Positions 7,863-17,596 of a stretch of DNA of 64,000 bases are shown in pieces. A program made the position numbers and the translations under genes. How positions within the stretch are numbered: position 1 is the first letter of the stretch; each line of letters begins with the position of its first letter. The notes beneath the pieces were generated by a model. That model saw nothing but the letters and a program-made list of their open reading frames with translations, was not told the DNA's origin and ran no database searches. Source of the stretch: Sulfurimonas sp. UBA2011 (GTDB lineage: Bacteria; Campylobacterota; Campylobacteria; Campylobacterales; Sulfurimonadaceae); the NCBI GenBank assembly GCA_002335055.1, contig DDCH01000005.1, positions 26,177-90,176 on the forward strand, in the 5' to 3' direction.

Positions 7863-8882
7863 CTAAAATCTTTTAAGAATAGTATTTCTATACATCGAAT
7901 ATGTGATAATAAGCCATGTGAGGATTACAGTAGGAATAGTGTAAAACCCAAGTGTATTTTGTAGTCCTATAGTAGCTCCGTAGTAAAGAATGATACTTAC
8001 AAACAAAAAGAGATATATTTGTGATTTTCCATGTCTTGCATGTACAACCCCGATGGTAACAACAAAAAATAGACAAAGGACTGGAAATAGACTCATCAGC
8101 AAGTCTGTAATTAACATCTGCTTTTTGTCTTTTGCTCTATCATCTGAGAGCCAAAATTCTAAAGGTCTTTTATATACCCTCATATCTGTTTTCATGGTAT
8201 CATTTATAATCATAGTTTCAAAATTAATCTGTGTAAACTTCTCTTTTGAGTAACTATAACCTTCTCCATCATAAAGTTTGAGTCTAAGAATTCCTGAGTC
8301 ATTGAGGAGTTCTGCTTTTTTAGCAGCTATGAGGATCTCTTCTTTCTCTTTTTTATTAAACAAAAAAACCTTAGAAAAACTTCCATCATTCTCTTTTTTT
8401 CCAAGGTATAAAAGCCAGTCTCCAAAACTATTTCCAAACTCACTTGCCTCGAGGTTAAACTTCGCCTCACTCTTTTTGTAAGAGACAAAATTAGCTGAAA
8501 GAACAGTGGCATGTGGAAAGAGGATTAGAAAATCTAGTATAAGTACCATACTCAGAAGTAGGGCAGGTCTTAGTAGTGTCTTAATAATGTATGAGGGTTT
8601 AATTCCTAGTGCAAAAATAACTACAATTTCATTGTCATTTGAGAGTTTTAGTAGTGAGAGTGCTGAGGCTATGAAAAATGATATAGGTAAGGTATAAAAA
8701 AGAATTTCAGGTAAGCGAAATATATAAAGTTTTGTCATTTCCCAAACACTTAGTTGGATAACCGCAGTATATGTTGCCAGTTTGATAAACAAAATTACAG
8801 ATGCTATGGCAAATAGAGGTAAAAATATAGATATAAAAAGACTAGAAAGATTAGCAGTAATATAGTGTTTAAGTCTCGTCAT
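7863..8882 (-). CDS. LptF/LptG family lipopolysaccharide export permease
   Basis: A 339-residue YjgP/YjgQ-family permease, one of the two membrane subunits that with LptB extract lipopolysaccharide from the inner membrane and pass it to LptC. It has the family plan: two or three N-terminal helices, a periplasmic beta-jellyroll region (about residues 130-235) and three C-terminal helices. I cannot decide between LptF and LptG from this sequence alone, so no symbol is given. It lies 2 bases after the prepilin peptidase stop and directly before truA. I recall the same permease-truA neighbourhood in Helicobacter. Confidence 0.88.
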   Translation of the reverse strand: MTRLKHYITANLSSLFISIFLPLFAIASVILFIKLATYTAVIQLSVWEMTKLYIFRLPEILFYTLPISFFIASALSLLKLSNDNEIVVIFALGIKPSYIIKTLLRPALLLSMVLILDFLILFPHATVLSANFVSYKKSEAKFNLEASEFGNSFGDWLLYLGKKENDGSFSKVFLFNKKEKEEILIAAKKAELLNDSGILRLKLYDGEGYSYSKEKFTQINFETMIINDTMKTDMRVYKRPLEFWLSDDRAKDKKQMLITDLLMSLFPVLCLFFVVTIGVVHARHGKSQIYLFLFVSIILYYGATIGLQNTLGFYTIPTVILTWLIITYSMYRNTILKRF

Positions 8883-8884
8883 TT

Positions 8885-9703
8885 TTAGTAGTTTGCCTTT
8901 ATATATGCAAGAATTGGGCTTTCATATATAAATACTATAAAAGTGGCAAGTGCTAAAAATGGAACAAAAGGAACTCTTTGTTCTTCTTTTGATTTTTTGA
9001 TGACAAAAAGCATAACAGGAAGTGCTAAAAGAGCAGAGAGGAAAATAGCTACAAGGGTGAGTTTTAGACCAAGTAATGCCCCCATAGTTGCAGCAACCAT
9101 AATGTCACCTTCTCCCATTGCTTCTATTAAAGGAGTTCTATCGTAGTGTTTATTCCATGATGTTTTTGTTTTCAGTCCAGCTTTATATGCAGATGATGTA
9201 AGATAGTATGAGAATACAAAACGCAGTAGTGTAAATCCTCCTGCAAAAAGTAGAGCATTTTGGAAGTTTATAATTACTCCTTGTATACTCCATGTACCAA
9301 AAATAGCAAAAACAATAGCTAAAATATTTAAAGAATCGGGAACCATTTTATATTTAAAGTCTATCATTGATAATGCTAGAAGCATTAAAAAACTTAGAGC
9401 TATAAGAAATGAGGGGAGACTAAGACCATACTGTGATGCGATAATGGTAAATATAAATGCAGCACTCAGTTCTATAAGTGGATATTGAATAGATATTTTA
9501 GCTTTGCAAAAAGAGCATTTTCCAGCTAGGAAAATCCATGAAATAAGAGGAATATTATGCCAAGGTTTGAGTTTAGTATTACATGAATAGCAATAAGAAC
9601 CCTCGTAAACTACACTCTCTTCTTTTGGAATACGTAAAATTACTACATTTAAAAATGAACCAAATAAAAGACCGAAAACAAAAGCAATACTAAGTTCTAT
9701 CAC
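8885..9703 (-). CDS. Prepilin peptidase / leader methylase (A24 family)
   Basis: A 272-residue polytopic aspartic protease that cleaves type IV prepilin-like leader peptides and N-methylates the new N-terminus. The cytoplasmic loop after the first helix has the paired zinc-type cysteines CYSC and CSFC that go with the methylase activity. The two catalytic aspartates are visible in SMIDFKYKMVPD and in the GEGDIMVA motif. About eight hydrophobic helices are present. No pilin genes occur in this window, so the substrates are encoded elsewhere. The start overlaps the uppS stop by 4 bases. Confidence 0.9.
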   Translation of the reverse strand: MIELSIAFVFGLLFGSFLNVVILRIPKEESVVYEGSYCYSCNTKLKPWHNIPLISWIFLAGKCSFCKAKISIQYPLIELSAAFIFTIIASQYGLSLPSFLIALSFLMLLALSMIDFKYKMVPDSLNILAIVFAIFGTWSIQGVIINFQNALLFAGGFTLLRFVFSYYLTSSAYKAGLKTKTSWNKHYDRTPLIEAMGEGDIMVAATMGALLGLKLTLVAIFLSALLALPVMLFVIKKSKEEQRVPFVPFLALATFIVFIYESPILAYIKANY

Positions 9704-10377
9704 TTAAGACCTCCAAACCTACGTTCAACTTTTGTGAACTTATTTATGATTTTTTCTAATTCTTTAGGTGTGAAGTCAGGCCAAAGAGTATCACAAAAAA
9801 AGAGTTCTGCATATGCTGATTGCCAGAGTAAAAAGTTTGAGAGTCTATGATCCCCACCGGTACGAATAAGTAAGTCAACATTATGCTTACAATCCAATGC
9901 ATCACTCATCATCTCTAGTGTGACATCGCCTTTGGAATCTTTAAGGGTGTTAATAGCTCTTATCATTTCATCTTGTGCACCATAGTTTAATGCAAGTGAT
10001 TGAATAAGTCCATCACAATGTGCAGTCTTCTCTTCTACCATTTTGATAGTCTTTTGAAGTGTTTTAGAAAAAGCTTTTATATCACCAATAGACTCAAAAC
10101 GGACATTGTTTTCTAGATAAACCGGAAGTTCGTTTTTTAGATAAGTGTTGAGTAGTTTCATTAAAAACTCTACCTCTAAACGTGGTCGCTTCCAGTTTTC
10201 TGTTGAAAAAGCATAAAGAGTAAGTCTTTCTATTTCAGAAGATTTTGAGCAGTATGTAGTTATGGTTTTAACTACTTCAGCCCCAGCCTCATGCCCTTTA
10301 ACTCTTTTTTTTCCTTGAAGCTCTGCCCAACGTCCATTTCCATCCATGATTATGGCTATATGTTTTGCTCTATTCAT
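9700..10377 (-). CDS. uppS: Isoprenyl transferase, undecaprenyl diphosphate synthase
   Basis: A 225-residue cis-prenyltransferase that extends farnesyl diphosphate with isopentenyl diphosphate to the C55 carrier lipid of peptidoglycan and LPS synthesis. The diphosphate-binding Asp12 is in IIMDGNGRWAE. The segments LTLYAFSTENWKRP and LLIRTGGDHRLSNFLLWQSA are diagnostic, as is AELFFCDTLWPDF near the end. It sits between coaBC (8 bases upstream) and the prepilin peptidase (4-base overlap). Its product would feed the lipid-linked sugar pathways seen at 14.9-18.5 kb and 31-38 kb. Confidence 0.96.
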   Translation of the reverse strand: MNRAKHIAIIMDGNGRWAELQGKKRVKGHEAGAEVVKTITTYCSKSSEIERLTLYAFSTENWKRPRLEVEFLMKLLNTYLKNELPVYLENNVRFESIGDIKAFSKTLQKTIKMVEEKTAHCDGLIQSLALNYGAQDEMIRAINTLKDSKGDVTLEMMSDALDCKHNVDLLIRTGGDHRLSNFLLWQSAYAELFFCDTLWPDFTPKELEKIINKFTKVERRFGGLK

Positions 10378-10385
10378 AAAAGTCC

Positions 10386-11609
10386 TTATACACTTTTTGC
10401 ATTTTCTAAAATCTTAAATGCTATCTCTAACTTTTGTGCACTTGGAATTAAAGTTGAACCCTCTTTAGTGATAAATTCAACCTCATTGGTATCTGTTCCA
10501 AAACTACTAGAGTCTTTTAAAACATTTAAACATACAGCATCTATATTTTTATTTTTTAACATTTTGGTAGCATTTTCTTTTGCACTTTTTATATCCATCT
10601 CAGCTTTAAAACCAACAACCGTAATGTTCTCTTTATTTATACTAGCGAGTATATCTCTATTTTTTGTGAGTTTTAACTCCCAGTTTTCCCCTATACTATC
10701 TTTTTTGAGTTTTCCATTCTTCTTATTAGCTGGAACATAGTCACTTACAGCTGCTGCCATAAAAAGGAAAGGCTGTTTTTTTACCTTAGCTTTTATAAGG
10801 TCTATTGAATTAACTACTGACACATGCATTTCTTCTGTCTCTTGTACTTCAATGGTCTTAATATGAGCAGGTAAACCTGTATCAAATTTTGTACTAATGA
10901 GTGTTACATTAGCACCTTTGCAGTATAAAGCCGCTGCCATAGCTGAAGCCATCTTACCACTTGAAAAGTTAGAGATAAAGCGTACATCATCTATTTTTTC
11001 TACTGTTCCACCACCTGTGACTATAACACTTCTATCACTCCAAAACTCGTCTTTTAGAAGTGCTTGAGTTGTATTCCAAAAGATGTTTATAGGCTCAGCC
11101 ATCGCACCATCACCAACAGTTTTGCATGCTAACTCTTTTATCTGTGTGTCTACAAAAGTATAGTGAGAATTTTGAAGAATTTTGAGATTCTCTTGTGTGA
11201 TTGGGTTATCAAGCATATTTGTATTTGCTGAAGGTGCAAGAATTTTTTGCCCACTATATGCAAGTGCACATTGAAGCAGCATTGTATCAGCGATTCCGTG
11301 AGCAAGTTTTGCCATTGTATTAGCCGTTGCTGGTGCTATAACAAAAGTATCTGCCCATTCTGTCGTTTTTATATGGTTAAAGTCATCAACCCATGATTCA
11401 CTGACATCATCTAAAACCCTGTTTGACGTAAGTGTTTCAAATGTGAGAGGTGTTATAAATTTTTTAGCACTCTCACTCATAACTACTCTTACCTCTGCAC
11501 CTGCTTTTACAAAAAGGCGTACCAGCTCAAGTGACTTATAACAGGCAATAGAACCTGTAACACCTAAGAGTATTTTTTTGTTTTGAAGTAGGGTAGTTGG
11601 AATATTCAT
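10386..11609 (-). CDS. coaBC: Bifunctional phosphopantothenoylcysteine decarboxylase / phosphopantothenate-cysteine ligase
   Basis: A 407-residue fused enzyme for two steps of coenzyme A synthesis. The N-terminal half is the FMN-dependent CoaC decarboxylase: GVTGSIACYKSLELVR near residue 17 and APATANTMAKLAHGIADT about residue 92. The expected PxMNxxM loop is present in a variant form, APSANTNML. The C-terminal half is the CoaB ligase, with VTGGGTVEKIDDVRFISNFS and the ITVVGFKAE segment. Length and domain order are normal. It lies 48 bases after glmU and 8 bases before uppS on the same strand. Confidence 0.95.
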   Translation of the reverse strand: MNIPTTLLQNKKILLGVTGSIACYKSLELVRLFVKAGAEVRVVMSESAKKFITPLTFETLTSNRVLDDVSESWVDDFNHIKTTEWADTFVIAPATANTMAKLAHGIADTMLLQCALAYSGQKILAPSANTNMLDNPITQENLKILQNSHYTFVDTQIKELACKTVGDGAMAEPINIFWNTTQALLKDEFWSDRSVIVTGGGTVEKIDDVRFISNFSSGKMASAMAAALYCKGANVTLISTKFDTGLPAHIKTIEVQETEEMHVSVVNSIDLIKAKVKKQPFLFMAAAVSDYVPANKKNGKLKKDSIGENWELKLTKNRDILASINKENITVVGFKAEMDIKSAKENATKMLKNKNIDAVCLNVLKDSSSFGTDTNEVEFITKEGSTLIPSAQKLEIAFKILENAKSV

Positions 11610-11657
11610 GAGTTTTAAGTCTTTTTATTTATTTTACTTATTTTATCTAATATAGGC

Positions 11658-12962
11658 TTAGTTTTTAAAGTGTTTGTAGAAGTAGTCTTTTACAGTTCTC
11701 ATTTTCGTTCGACTCAAAGCTAAAACACCGCTTTTAATTAGACCACTAGGTACTGTAGTTCCTGCTGCAATCATTACATCATCTTCTATAGTTATAGGAG
11801 CAATTAACTGAGTGTCACTTCCGATAAATACATTTTTACCAATGATGGTTTTATACTTTTTAACACCATCATAGTTACAGGTAATTGTTCCTGCTCCTAT
11901 ATTTGTTCCCTCATCAATTTGTGAATCACCTAAGTAACTTAAGTGTCCTGCTTTTACACCCTTAAGCGATGACTTTTTCACCTCTACAAAGTTTCCTATA
12001 TGTGTATCTTCTATATATGAAGCTGGACGAAGATGTGCTAATGGCCCTATATCTGAGTTTTTTACGATGCTATCTTCTATAACTGAAGCTGATTTTATGT
12101 GCGACTCTTTTATAAGTGTTTCACCTGTGAGGCGACATCCATTCTCTACTATACATTCACCCTCAAAAGTCACACTTGACTCGATATAAATAGTTGAAGG
12201 CAGTTGCATAATCACACCGGCATTCATCCAGTGCGTTTTAATTCTGTTTTGCATTATCTCTTCAGAATCACTCAGGTCTACTTTAGAGTTTACCCCTTTA
12301 AAATGTTCTTCATCCACAAGTAAGGGAGCGATGCTAAGTCCATCTTTTTTTGCCATCGCTACGACATCAGTTAAGTAGTACTCTTTTTGAGCATTGTCGT
12401 CAGAGAGTTGTGGAATATATGTCTCAATTACACTTTTAGAAAAAGCATAGATACCTGCGTTTACAGTAGTTGTAAGAAGTTCCTCAGCAGAAGCATCTTT
12501 TTGCTCTACTATATACTGTACTTGATTGTTCGCATCGATGATCACACGACCATAACCACTAGGATCTTTTAGGTCAAAAATAGACATGATTACATCTGCA
12601 TCAGTATCTAAAAAACCTTGGAGAGCTTCAGCTGTGATAAGAGGCATATCTCCATTGAGTACAAGAACTTTCTCATTTTTTGGAGATACATTTTTCATGG
12701 CTCCACCAGTTCCTGGGAAGTTTTGTGCATCTTGAACTACAAAATTGATATCATCAAAAAATTCTTCCATCTGTGATTGAACTTCTTCTTTTTGATGAGC
12801 GATAACAACAATAATGTCATTTGAAAGTTCTAAAGAAGCTTTGATGATATGATAGAGCATAGGTTTTCCACTAATTGAGTGGAGTACTTTAGCCTTTGGA
12901 GACTTCATACGGCTACCTTTTCCAGCAGCTAAAATTATTATACTTATTTTATCTTTCATCAT
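11658..12962 (-). CDS. glmU: Bifunctional GlmU: GlcN-1-P acetyltransferase / GlcNAc-1-P uridyltransferase
   Basis: A 434-residue enzyme that makes UDP-GlcNAc, the precursor of peptidoglycan and LPS. The N-terminal uridyltransferase domain has the nucleotide-binding loop LAAGKGSRMKSPKAKVLH and the VLNGDMPLI segment. The C-terminal half is a left-handed beta helix with hexapeptide repeats, including the acetyltransferase signature GAGTITCNYDGVKKYKT. Length is slightly short of the 450-460 usual in other phyla, as is common in Campylobacterota. The start overlaps the end of the metallophosphatase gene by 14 bases. Confidence 0.96.
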   Translation of the reverse strand: MMKDKISIIILAAGKGSRMKSPKAKVLHSISGKPMLYHIIKASLELSNDIIVVIAHQKEEVQSQMEEFFDDINFVVQDAQNFPGTGGAMKNVSPKNEKVLVLNGDMPLITAEALQGFLDTDADVIMSIFDLKDPSGYGRVIIDANNQVQYIVEQKDASAEELLTTTVNAGIYAFSKSVIETYIPQLSDDNAQKEYYLTDVVAMAKKDGLSIAPLLVDEEHFKGVNSKVDLSDSEEIMQNRIKTHWMNAGVIMQLPSTIYIESSVTFEGECIVENGCRLTGETLIKESHIKSASVIEDSIVKNSDIGPLAHLRPASYIEDTHIGNFVEVKKSSLKGVKAGHLSYLGDSQIDEGTNIGAGTITCNYDGVKKYKTIIGKNVFIGSDTQLIAPITIEDDVMIAAGTTVPSGLIKSGVLALSRTKMRTVKDYFYKHFKN

Positions 12963-14253
12963 TTTTTCCTAAATTTTTTGTTATTTTAAATTCATCTGCA
13001 ATTTTACCATTTATATTTAAAAACTTTGATGTTAGTGTTGTAGGTGTAAGCTCTATTATAAGTGAGCCCATCTCTTTAAGTGAGTACGGAAGTGCAGGGT
13101 GTGAGTAAGTTGCACCATCAAGTTTAGCGGATGAGCCACAGACTTGGTATATAGTCCCACTATTCTTTTTTTGCATTAAAGATTTTGTATAGTCTGTTTT
13201 TTTATCTTGGACTATATTTTGAGCAGAAAAAGTATCACTCTTACCTAAATGTTTTATGATGAGTTTTGAGCGTTCATAACCATGAGAGTGTCCACTGAGA
13301 ACTAAGTCAACACCATATGCATCAAAGATAGGTACAAAAGTTTCTCGCATATCTTTAAGTCTTCCTCTACTGTCCCACGAGCTATCTGACTTATGTCCAC
13401 CATCACTGTAAGGCGGTGTGTGAAATGCAACTATTACCCATGGTTTTTTATTTGCATGTAGGTCTTTTCGTAACCACTCAGCCATATCACCATCATCTGC
13501 ACGACTTACTGTTTCGCTATCAAGAACAACAAGGTGAAGGTTAGCATCTTCTACAGAGTAGAACTCTTCATGCCCTGAAGTAGTTCCACCAGCCTCTGCG
13601 TTTGTTGGAAAGTCAAATATATCGTAAAAAGCCCAACGACGTGCATCGTGGTTTCCTGCAACTGCCCAAGGAGTATATCGTTTTACAAGCTCGATAAAGG
13701 GTTTAAATAGTGTTTTATTAAACTGTTTTTGTGTACCACTTGAGTAGGCATTATCCCCTAAAAGTAACCACATATCTAACTCTTTGAAGTCATTTTGTAT
13801 GTACTTGTAAAGTTGGGCATAGACTTCTCTTTGGTCTGCTCCTAGTTTTCCACTATCACCTATAACCCATAGTCTCTGTGTAGGTTTTTCTTCACAGAGT
13901 GTTCTAAAATGTCTACCATTATTGTCTATGTTTAATGAAGTAGAAATAACTTTATAGTAGTACTGTGTACATTTGTTTAGTTTGTCTAAAGTTAGAGAGT
14001 GCTTTTTAGAAGTCTCTTCTTCATTTAAAGTATGACTTAGGGTGTCTGGAGTTAAACCATAGAGCACCTTACCTACTTCTGACTTAGGAGTTTGCCACTT
14101 TATAGCCATAGAAGTTTGAGTTTGAGCAACTAAATAAGGTTGGCGTTTAACAAACTGCCAAGAGCCATATGCAACATCAATAAAACGTCCAATACCATAG
14201 AGTGCAACTAAAGCAAGTAAAATAAATAAAACTCTCTTAATAATTTTTTTCAA
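12949..14253 (-). CDS. Membrane-anchored purple-acid-phosphatase-like metallophosphoesterase
   Basis: A 434-residue protein with an N-terminal membrane helix (about residues 7-23), a fibronectin-III-like purple-acid-phosphatase N-terminal domain (about 40-115) and a calcineurin-like catalytic domain. The metal-binding motifs appear in order: VIGDSGK, LLGDNAY (the Tyr being the purple-acid-phosphatase charge-transfer ligand), AGNHD, AFHTPPY and GHSHGYE. It is therefore a likely periplasmic di-metal phosphatase. The substrate is not known. It sits between a PAP2 phosphatase and glmU with overlaps on both sides, which suggests a role in envelope or carrier-lipid phosphate chemistry, but this is inference. 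Confidence 0.85.
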   Translation of the reverse strand: MKKIIKRVLFILLALVALYGIGRFIDVAYGSWQFVKRQPYLVAQTQTSMAIKWQTPKSEVGKVLYGLTPDTLSHTLNEEETSKKHSLTLDKLNKCTQYYYKVISTSLNIDNNGRHFRTLCEEKPTQRLWVIGDSGKLGADQREVYAQLYKYIQNDFKELDMWLLLGDNAYSSGTQKQFNKTLFKPFIELVKRYTPWAVAGNHDARRWAFYDIFDFPTNAEAGGTTSGHEEFYSVEDANLHLVVLDSETVSRADDGDMAEWLRKDLHANKKPWVIVAFHTPPYSDGGHKSDSSWDSRGRLKDMRETFVPIFDAYGVDLVLSGHSHGYERSKLIIKHLGKSDTFSAQNIVQDKKTDYTKSLMQKKNSGTIYQVCGSSAKLDGATYSHPALPYSLKEMGSLIIELTPTTLTSKFLNINGKIADEFKITKNLGKNDER

Positions 14254-14911
14254 TTTTTCCCTTCATTTTTGAATAGATAAAGAGTGTAGAGATAATGCCA
14301 AGAAGAATGCCCGCTAATACATCACTCACAAAGTGGTCGTTTGCCAAAATTCTAGCAGAGACTCCAAGGAGGGTGATAGTTATCCATAGATAATACTGCT
14401 TTGGAAAAAGTATCATCATAAAAGTAAAGACAGTAAGACTAGTTGTTGTATGCCCAGATGGAAATGAACTGTAGTGGGTAGAGTTTTGTACTAACATATC
14501 TACTTGATACTTGAGGTTTTCTAAAAACGAGAAGTCTGGATTTTGTCCGATTAAAAAACCAAAACCATCTTCACCATTTTCTAGTTTCCATGGACGAAAA
14601 CGCCCTATAATAATCTTAGCAACTACACTGATTATCCCTGAGAAAAGATTTGCATATAGTAAAAAAAGAAATCTTTGTTTGTAGAGTTTATGTGTTTTTA
14701 TAAACTTGTAATAAACAATCCCTATAAGAGCTATTCCAATATACCAATGTGACTCTCCAAGTTTACTTACCTCTTTACCATAAGCCTTATATGTATCAGC
14801 ATGTTCTATAAAGTAGAGGGAAACACTCTTATCTATATAAAAGTATGAGAGCACTATTAAAAGTAAGGTAAGAGTGATAAAAAGAGTAAACTGTAGTTTA
14901 GAAAATATCAT
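14237..14911 (-). CDS. PAP2-family membrane phosphatase
   Basis: A 224-residue polytopic acid phosphatase. All three catalytic motifs are readable: KIIIGRFRP (KxxxxxxRP), the SFPSGHTT motif and SARILANDHFVSDV (SRxxxxxHxxxD). About six helices are predicted. PAP2 enzymes of this type dephosphorylate lipid phosphates such as undecaprenyl diphosphate, phosphatidylglycerophosphate or lipid A. The neighbours (a GT39 transferase upstream with a 4-base overlap, a metallophosphatase downstream) favour a carrier-lipid or lipid A substrate. Confidence 0.87.
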   Translation of the reverse strand: MIFSKLQFTLFITLTLLLIVLSYFYIDKSVSLYFIEHADTYKAYGKEVSKLGESHWYIGIALIGIVYYKFIKTHKLYKQRFLFLLYANLFSGIISVVAKIIIGRFRPWKLENGEDGFGFLIGQNPDFSFLENLKYQVDMLVQNSTHYSSFPSGHTTTSLTVFTFMMILFPKQYYLWITITLLGVSARILANDHFVSDVLAGILLGIISTLFIYSKMKGKIEKNY

Positions 14912-16344
14912 CGAATACCTTGATAATTACTACATTTGTAAAGTGTGATATTGTCTTTAGTATTTGTTTGAAGTAGTTTAAAAGAGTTCAGCTTTTCTAC
15001 ACTATCACAAATCATATAAGCCTGTATATCTTTATGTGCAAAGTTTATGTCTATAACTATCATATCTTTTGATAAAGGTGATGTACTCTCCCAAATATCA
15101 AACTGATCATATCTATCATCAAGTAGATACACCTCTGAGTCATAAACTTCGTTATAAACTATAGCCCTAGATGCTAGTGTCCATAGTGTAATACCAATGG
15201 CTTCACTACTAGGGTCTTGTATATGTTCATTTGCCTCTTTCATAATCTTCTCAAAGCCATACACATCAAGTTGGATAGAATTTTCATCTGGAAGAGGGAT
15301 GATTTTTGTCGCTATCTCAATGTAAATAAGAGAAGAGAGAACTAGCCCAAAACCTATGGCGAACTTTAGGTATCGTCTCCAAGACAAAGACTTCTCATAT
15401 AGATAATAAGTACCAATAGGAACAAAAAGAAGATAAAAGAGTGCTGACCAGTGAGGTAGAGCAGTTTTATATAGACTTGAATAAGTGAAAAATAGGAGTA
15501 GTGTAGTTCCAAAAAGTGCTGCTATAAATAAAACATCATTACCTGACTTAAATGCACGGTAGAGTCCGTAAAATGAGAGCGTAAAAAGAAAAGGGTTATA
15601 GGCTACTAGTTGTGCAACTAGTGACTGAGCAAATCCCTGCCAGTTTATATGTGGACTTCCTACTACATGGTTACTTTGGTAAGCAAAACTTGACCAGTCG
15701 TTTTGCATATTCCAGTAAAGAACTGGGCTTACGATAAAAAGGGCAACTACAATAGTTATAAGTATCTTAGGTGATATAAAAAGTTCATATCTTTTTTTAG
15801 AGATAAAATAAATAATAATAGGAGGAACAAAAAGAACAGCAGTGTATTTTGAAAGACCTGCTAAACCAATCAAAACACCGAGTATAAACCAGTTTTTAAC
15901 ACTATCATTTTTTTGTAGTGCATCAACAGCAAAGATGATAGGAACTATAAGTAAAAAAAGTAAAGTATCTGGCATCAGCATCAAAAATAGGGCATTAAAA
16001 ATGAACATAGCATTTAAGGCTAAGATAGCGATAAAAGCTAGTTTTGCATTTGAGTTTATTTGATAGATAAGTTTGTATATAAAAATAGAAGTGAAAAATC
16101 CAATAGTGATAGCACTTATTCGAGCCCCAAGTTCATTTATACCAAAAACAGAAGTGAAGATATACTGAACCCACCCAACAAGAGGAGGATGGTCAAAATA
16201 ACTCCAGTCTAAGTTAAGGGCATAAATAAGGTAGTGAGCTTCATCTGCACCAAGCCCCAAGTGAGGAGCTATGAGTAGCCTAAATACAGCTACAAAAGAG
16301 AGAAGATAAAAAAGAGGAAGATGTTCCTTACTTAGCAAGTGCAT
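14908..16344 (-). CDS. GT39/ArnT-like (PMT_2) glycosyltransferase
   Basis: A 478-residue GT-C fold membrane glycosyltransferase that takes a sugar from a polyprenyl phosphate donor. The first periplasmic loop has the acidic catalytic segment GLGADEAHYLIYALNLDWSY followed by FDHPPLVGW, the classic PMT_2 pattern. About ten helices follow, then a C-terminal soluble domain of about 130 residues. Targets of such enzymes include lipid A and other envelope glycans. The gene overlaps the GT9 transferase by 17 bases and the PAP2 phosphatase by 4, so this is one envelope-glycan operon. Two more ArnT-like genes occur at 31.8 and 36.6 kb. Confidence 0.88.
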   Translation of the reverse strand: MHLLSKEHLPLFYLLSFVAVFRLLIAPHLGLGADEAHYLIYALNLDWSYFDHPPLVGWVQYIFTSVFGINELGARISAITIGFFTSIFIYKLIYQINSNAKLAFIAILALNAMFIFNALFLMLMPDTLLFLLIVPIIFAVDALQKNDSVKNWFILGVLIGLAGLSKYTAVLFVPPIIIYFISKKRYELFISPKILITIVVALFIVSPVLYWNMQNDWSSFAYQSNHVVGSPHINWQGFAQSLVAQLVAYNPFLFTLSFYGLYRAFKSGNDVLFIAALFGTTLLLFFTYSSLYKTALPHWSALFYLLFVPIGTYYLYEKSLSWRRYLKFAIGFGLVLSSLIYIEIATKIIPLPDENSIQLDVYGFEKIMKEANEHIQDPSSEAIGITLWTLASRAIVYNEVYDSEVYLLDDRYDQFDIWESTSPLSKDMIVIDINFAHKDIQAYMICDSVEKLNSFKLLQTNTKDNITLYKCSNYQGIR

Positions 16345-17551
16345 CTAGTTTGAATTTTAGCGTGTTAAATACCCACTCAGGTGTAATTATCTTGATACAT
16401 TGGTTATCTGTACATGGTGTTTTACGGTGGTTTGAAGCAGATACACAAGGAGAACAACTCATACCTGCATAGATAGGTGTAGTAGGGCCAAGTGAGCCAT
16501 AAAGAGCTGGTGTTTCAGGGCCAAAAATAACAAAAGTATGCATATCAGTGATAGATGCAAAGTGTGCAGGACCTGAGTCATTTGTAAGCATAAACGCAGA
16601 TACTGAGTAAAGAGCAGGGAGTTCTAAGAACTTCACTCCACCTGCAAAGTTGATACAGCGTTTGTCATTGACATAATCAGTAAGAAGTTGCGCACCTTCT
16701 TTTTCAGATGGTGCACCGGTAAGAAGTACTACTACATTTTCATTTGCAGCTAACATTTTTTTGATAACTTCACCGTAGTTTTCTCTATCCCAACGGCGTT
16801 GTGGAAGAAGGTCAGAAGCATTAGAGTTTACTAAAACGATATGGTTCTTATTTTTGTCAAAATCTTCATACTTTCCAGATACTGTGGCAATGATAGAAGA
16901 CTGTTCCTCTTCACAAATAGTCGCTTTAGAAATAACAATCTCATCATCTGAGATAACACGTTTTACATATGGCAGCTCTTCTTTCTCAGAAAGGAGAGCA
17001 TCTACAAGAGCGATAAAGTTTTTTGCTATATGCTGGTGAGCATTGTAAGCTACTTTATGAGTTAAAAGGTCACCACGGTAAAGACCTTCGTTATGAAAAG
17101 CATGAAAACCTACACGCTTAAGAGCACCACTTCCAACAGTTAAAAGGGCTGTAAAACGAGAAAAAAGTTCGAGGTCTATAACAGAGTCAATATCTTTTTC
17201 TCTACACCATTTAAAAAACTTGAGTGTACTAGTTAAAATTCCAACAAGACCACTATCATCAATTGTAAAGATATTTTCTTCTTTTACAGTTCCAAGAAGT
17301 TGTAGAGATGCTTTGTTTTTAGTGAAGATAACAAAGTAGAGTTCACCTTCGATATTTGCTTTAAGTTTACGCATAGCAGGATCAACTAAAATAGCACTTC
17401 CCATCTCAGAGAGTTCAATTAAAAGAACATTTTTAGCTTTTTCTTTTTTAGGAGGCATAAGGAAGTCAAGAGTTTTCTTAACAAGTGTTGCACCAAAAAC
17501 TAGTGGTACTCCAGCGAAATAATCTATATGTCTCATTGTATCTACGTTCAT
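16328..17551 (-). CDS. Glycosyltransferase family 9 (heptosyltransferase-like)
   Basis: A 407-residue GT-B enzyme of the ADP-heptose:LPS heptosyltransferase family, probably cytoplasmic and peripheral. The nucleotide-sugar site is seen in FMLTNDSGPAHFASIT followed by FVIFGPETPALYGSL. The first domain has a LIELSEMGSAIL segment in the position of the usual GDxxL acceptor motif, which is altered. The C-terminal CSPCVSASNHRKTPC cysteine-rich segment is common in GT9 members of this phylum. It likely acts on an LPS or related envelope acceptor. It overlaps the GT39 gene by 17 bases. Confidence 0.85.
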   Translation of the reverse strand: MNVDTMRHIDYFAGVPLVFGATLVKKTLDFLMPPKKEKAKNVLLIELSEMGSAILVDPAMRKLKANIEGELYFVIFTKNKASLQLLGTVKEENIFTIDDSGLVGILTSTLKFFKWCREKDIDSVIDLELFSRFTALLTVGSGALKRVGFHAFHNEGLYRGDLLTHKVAYNAHQHIAKNFIALVDALLSEKEELPYVKRVISDDEIVISKATICEEEQSSIIATVSGKYEDFDKNKNHIVLVNSNASDLLPQRRWDRENYGEVIKKMLAANENVVVLLTGAPSEKEGAQLLTDYVNDKRCINFAGGVKFLELPALYSVSAFMLTNDSGPAHFASITDMHTFVIFGPETPALYGSLGPTTPIYAGMSCSPCVSASNHRKTPCTDNQCIKIITPEWVFNTLKFKLDALAK

Positions 17552-17596
17552 TATAATCCTTGTATCTAGTTATATTTTTTAAAAGTAGTTCTTAGA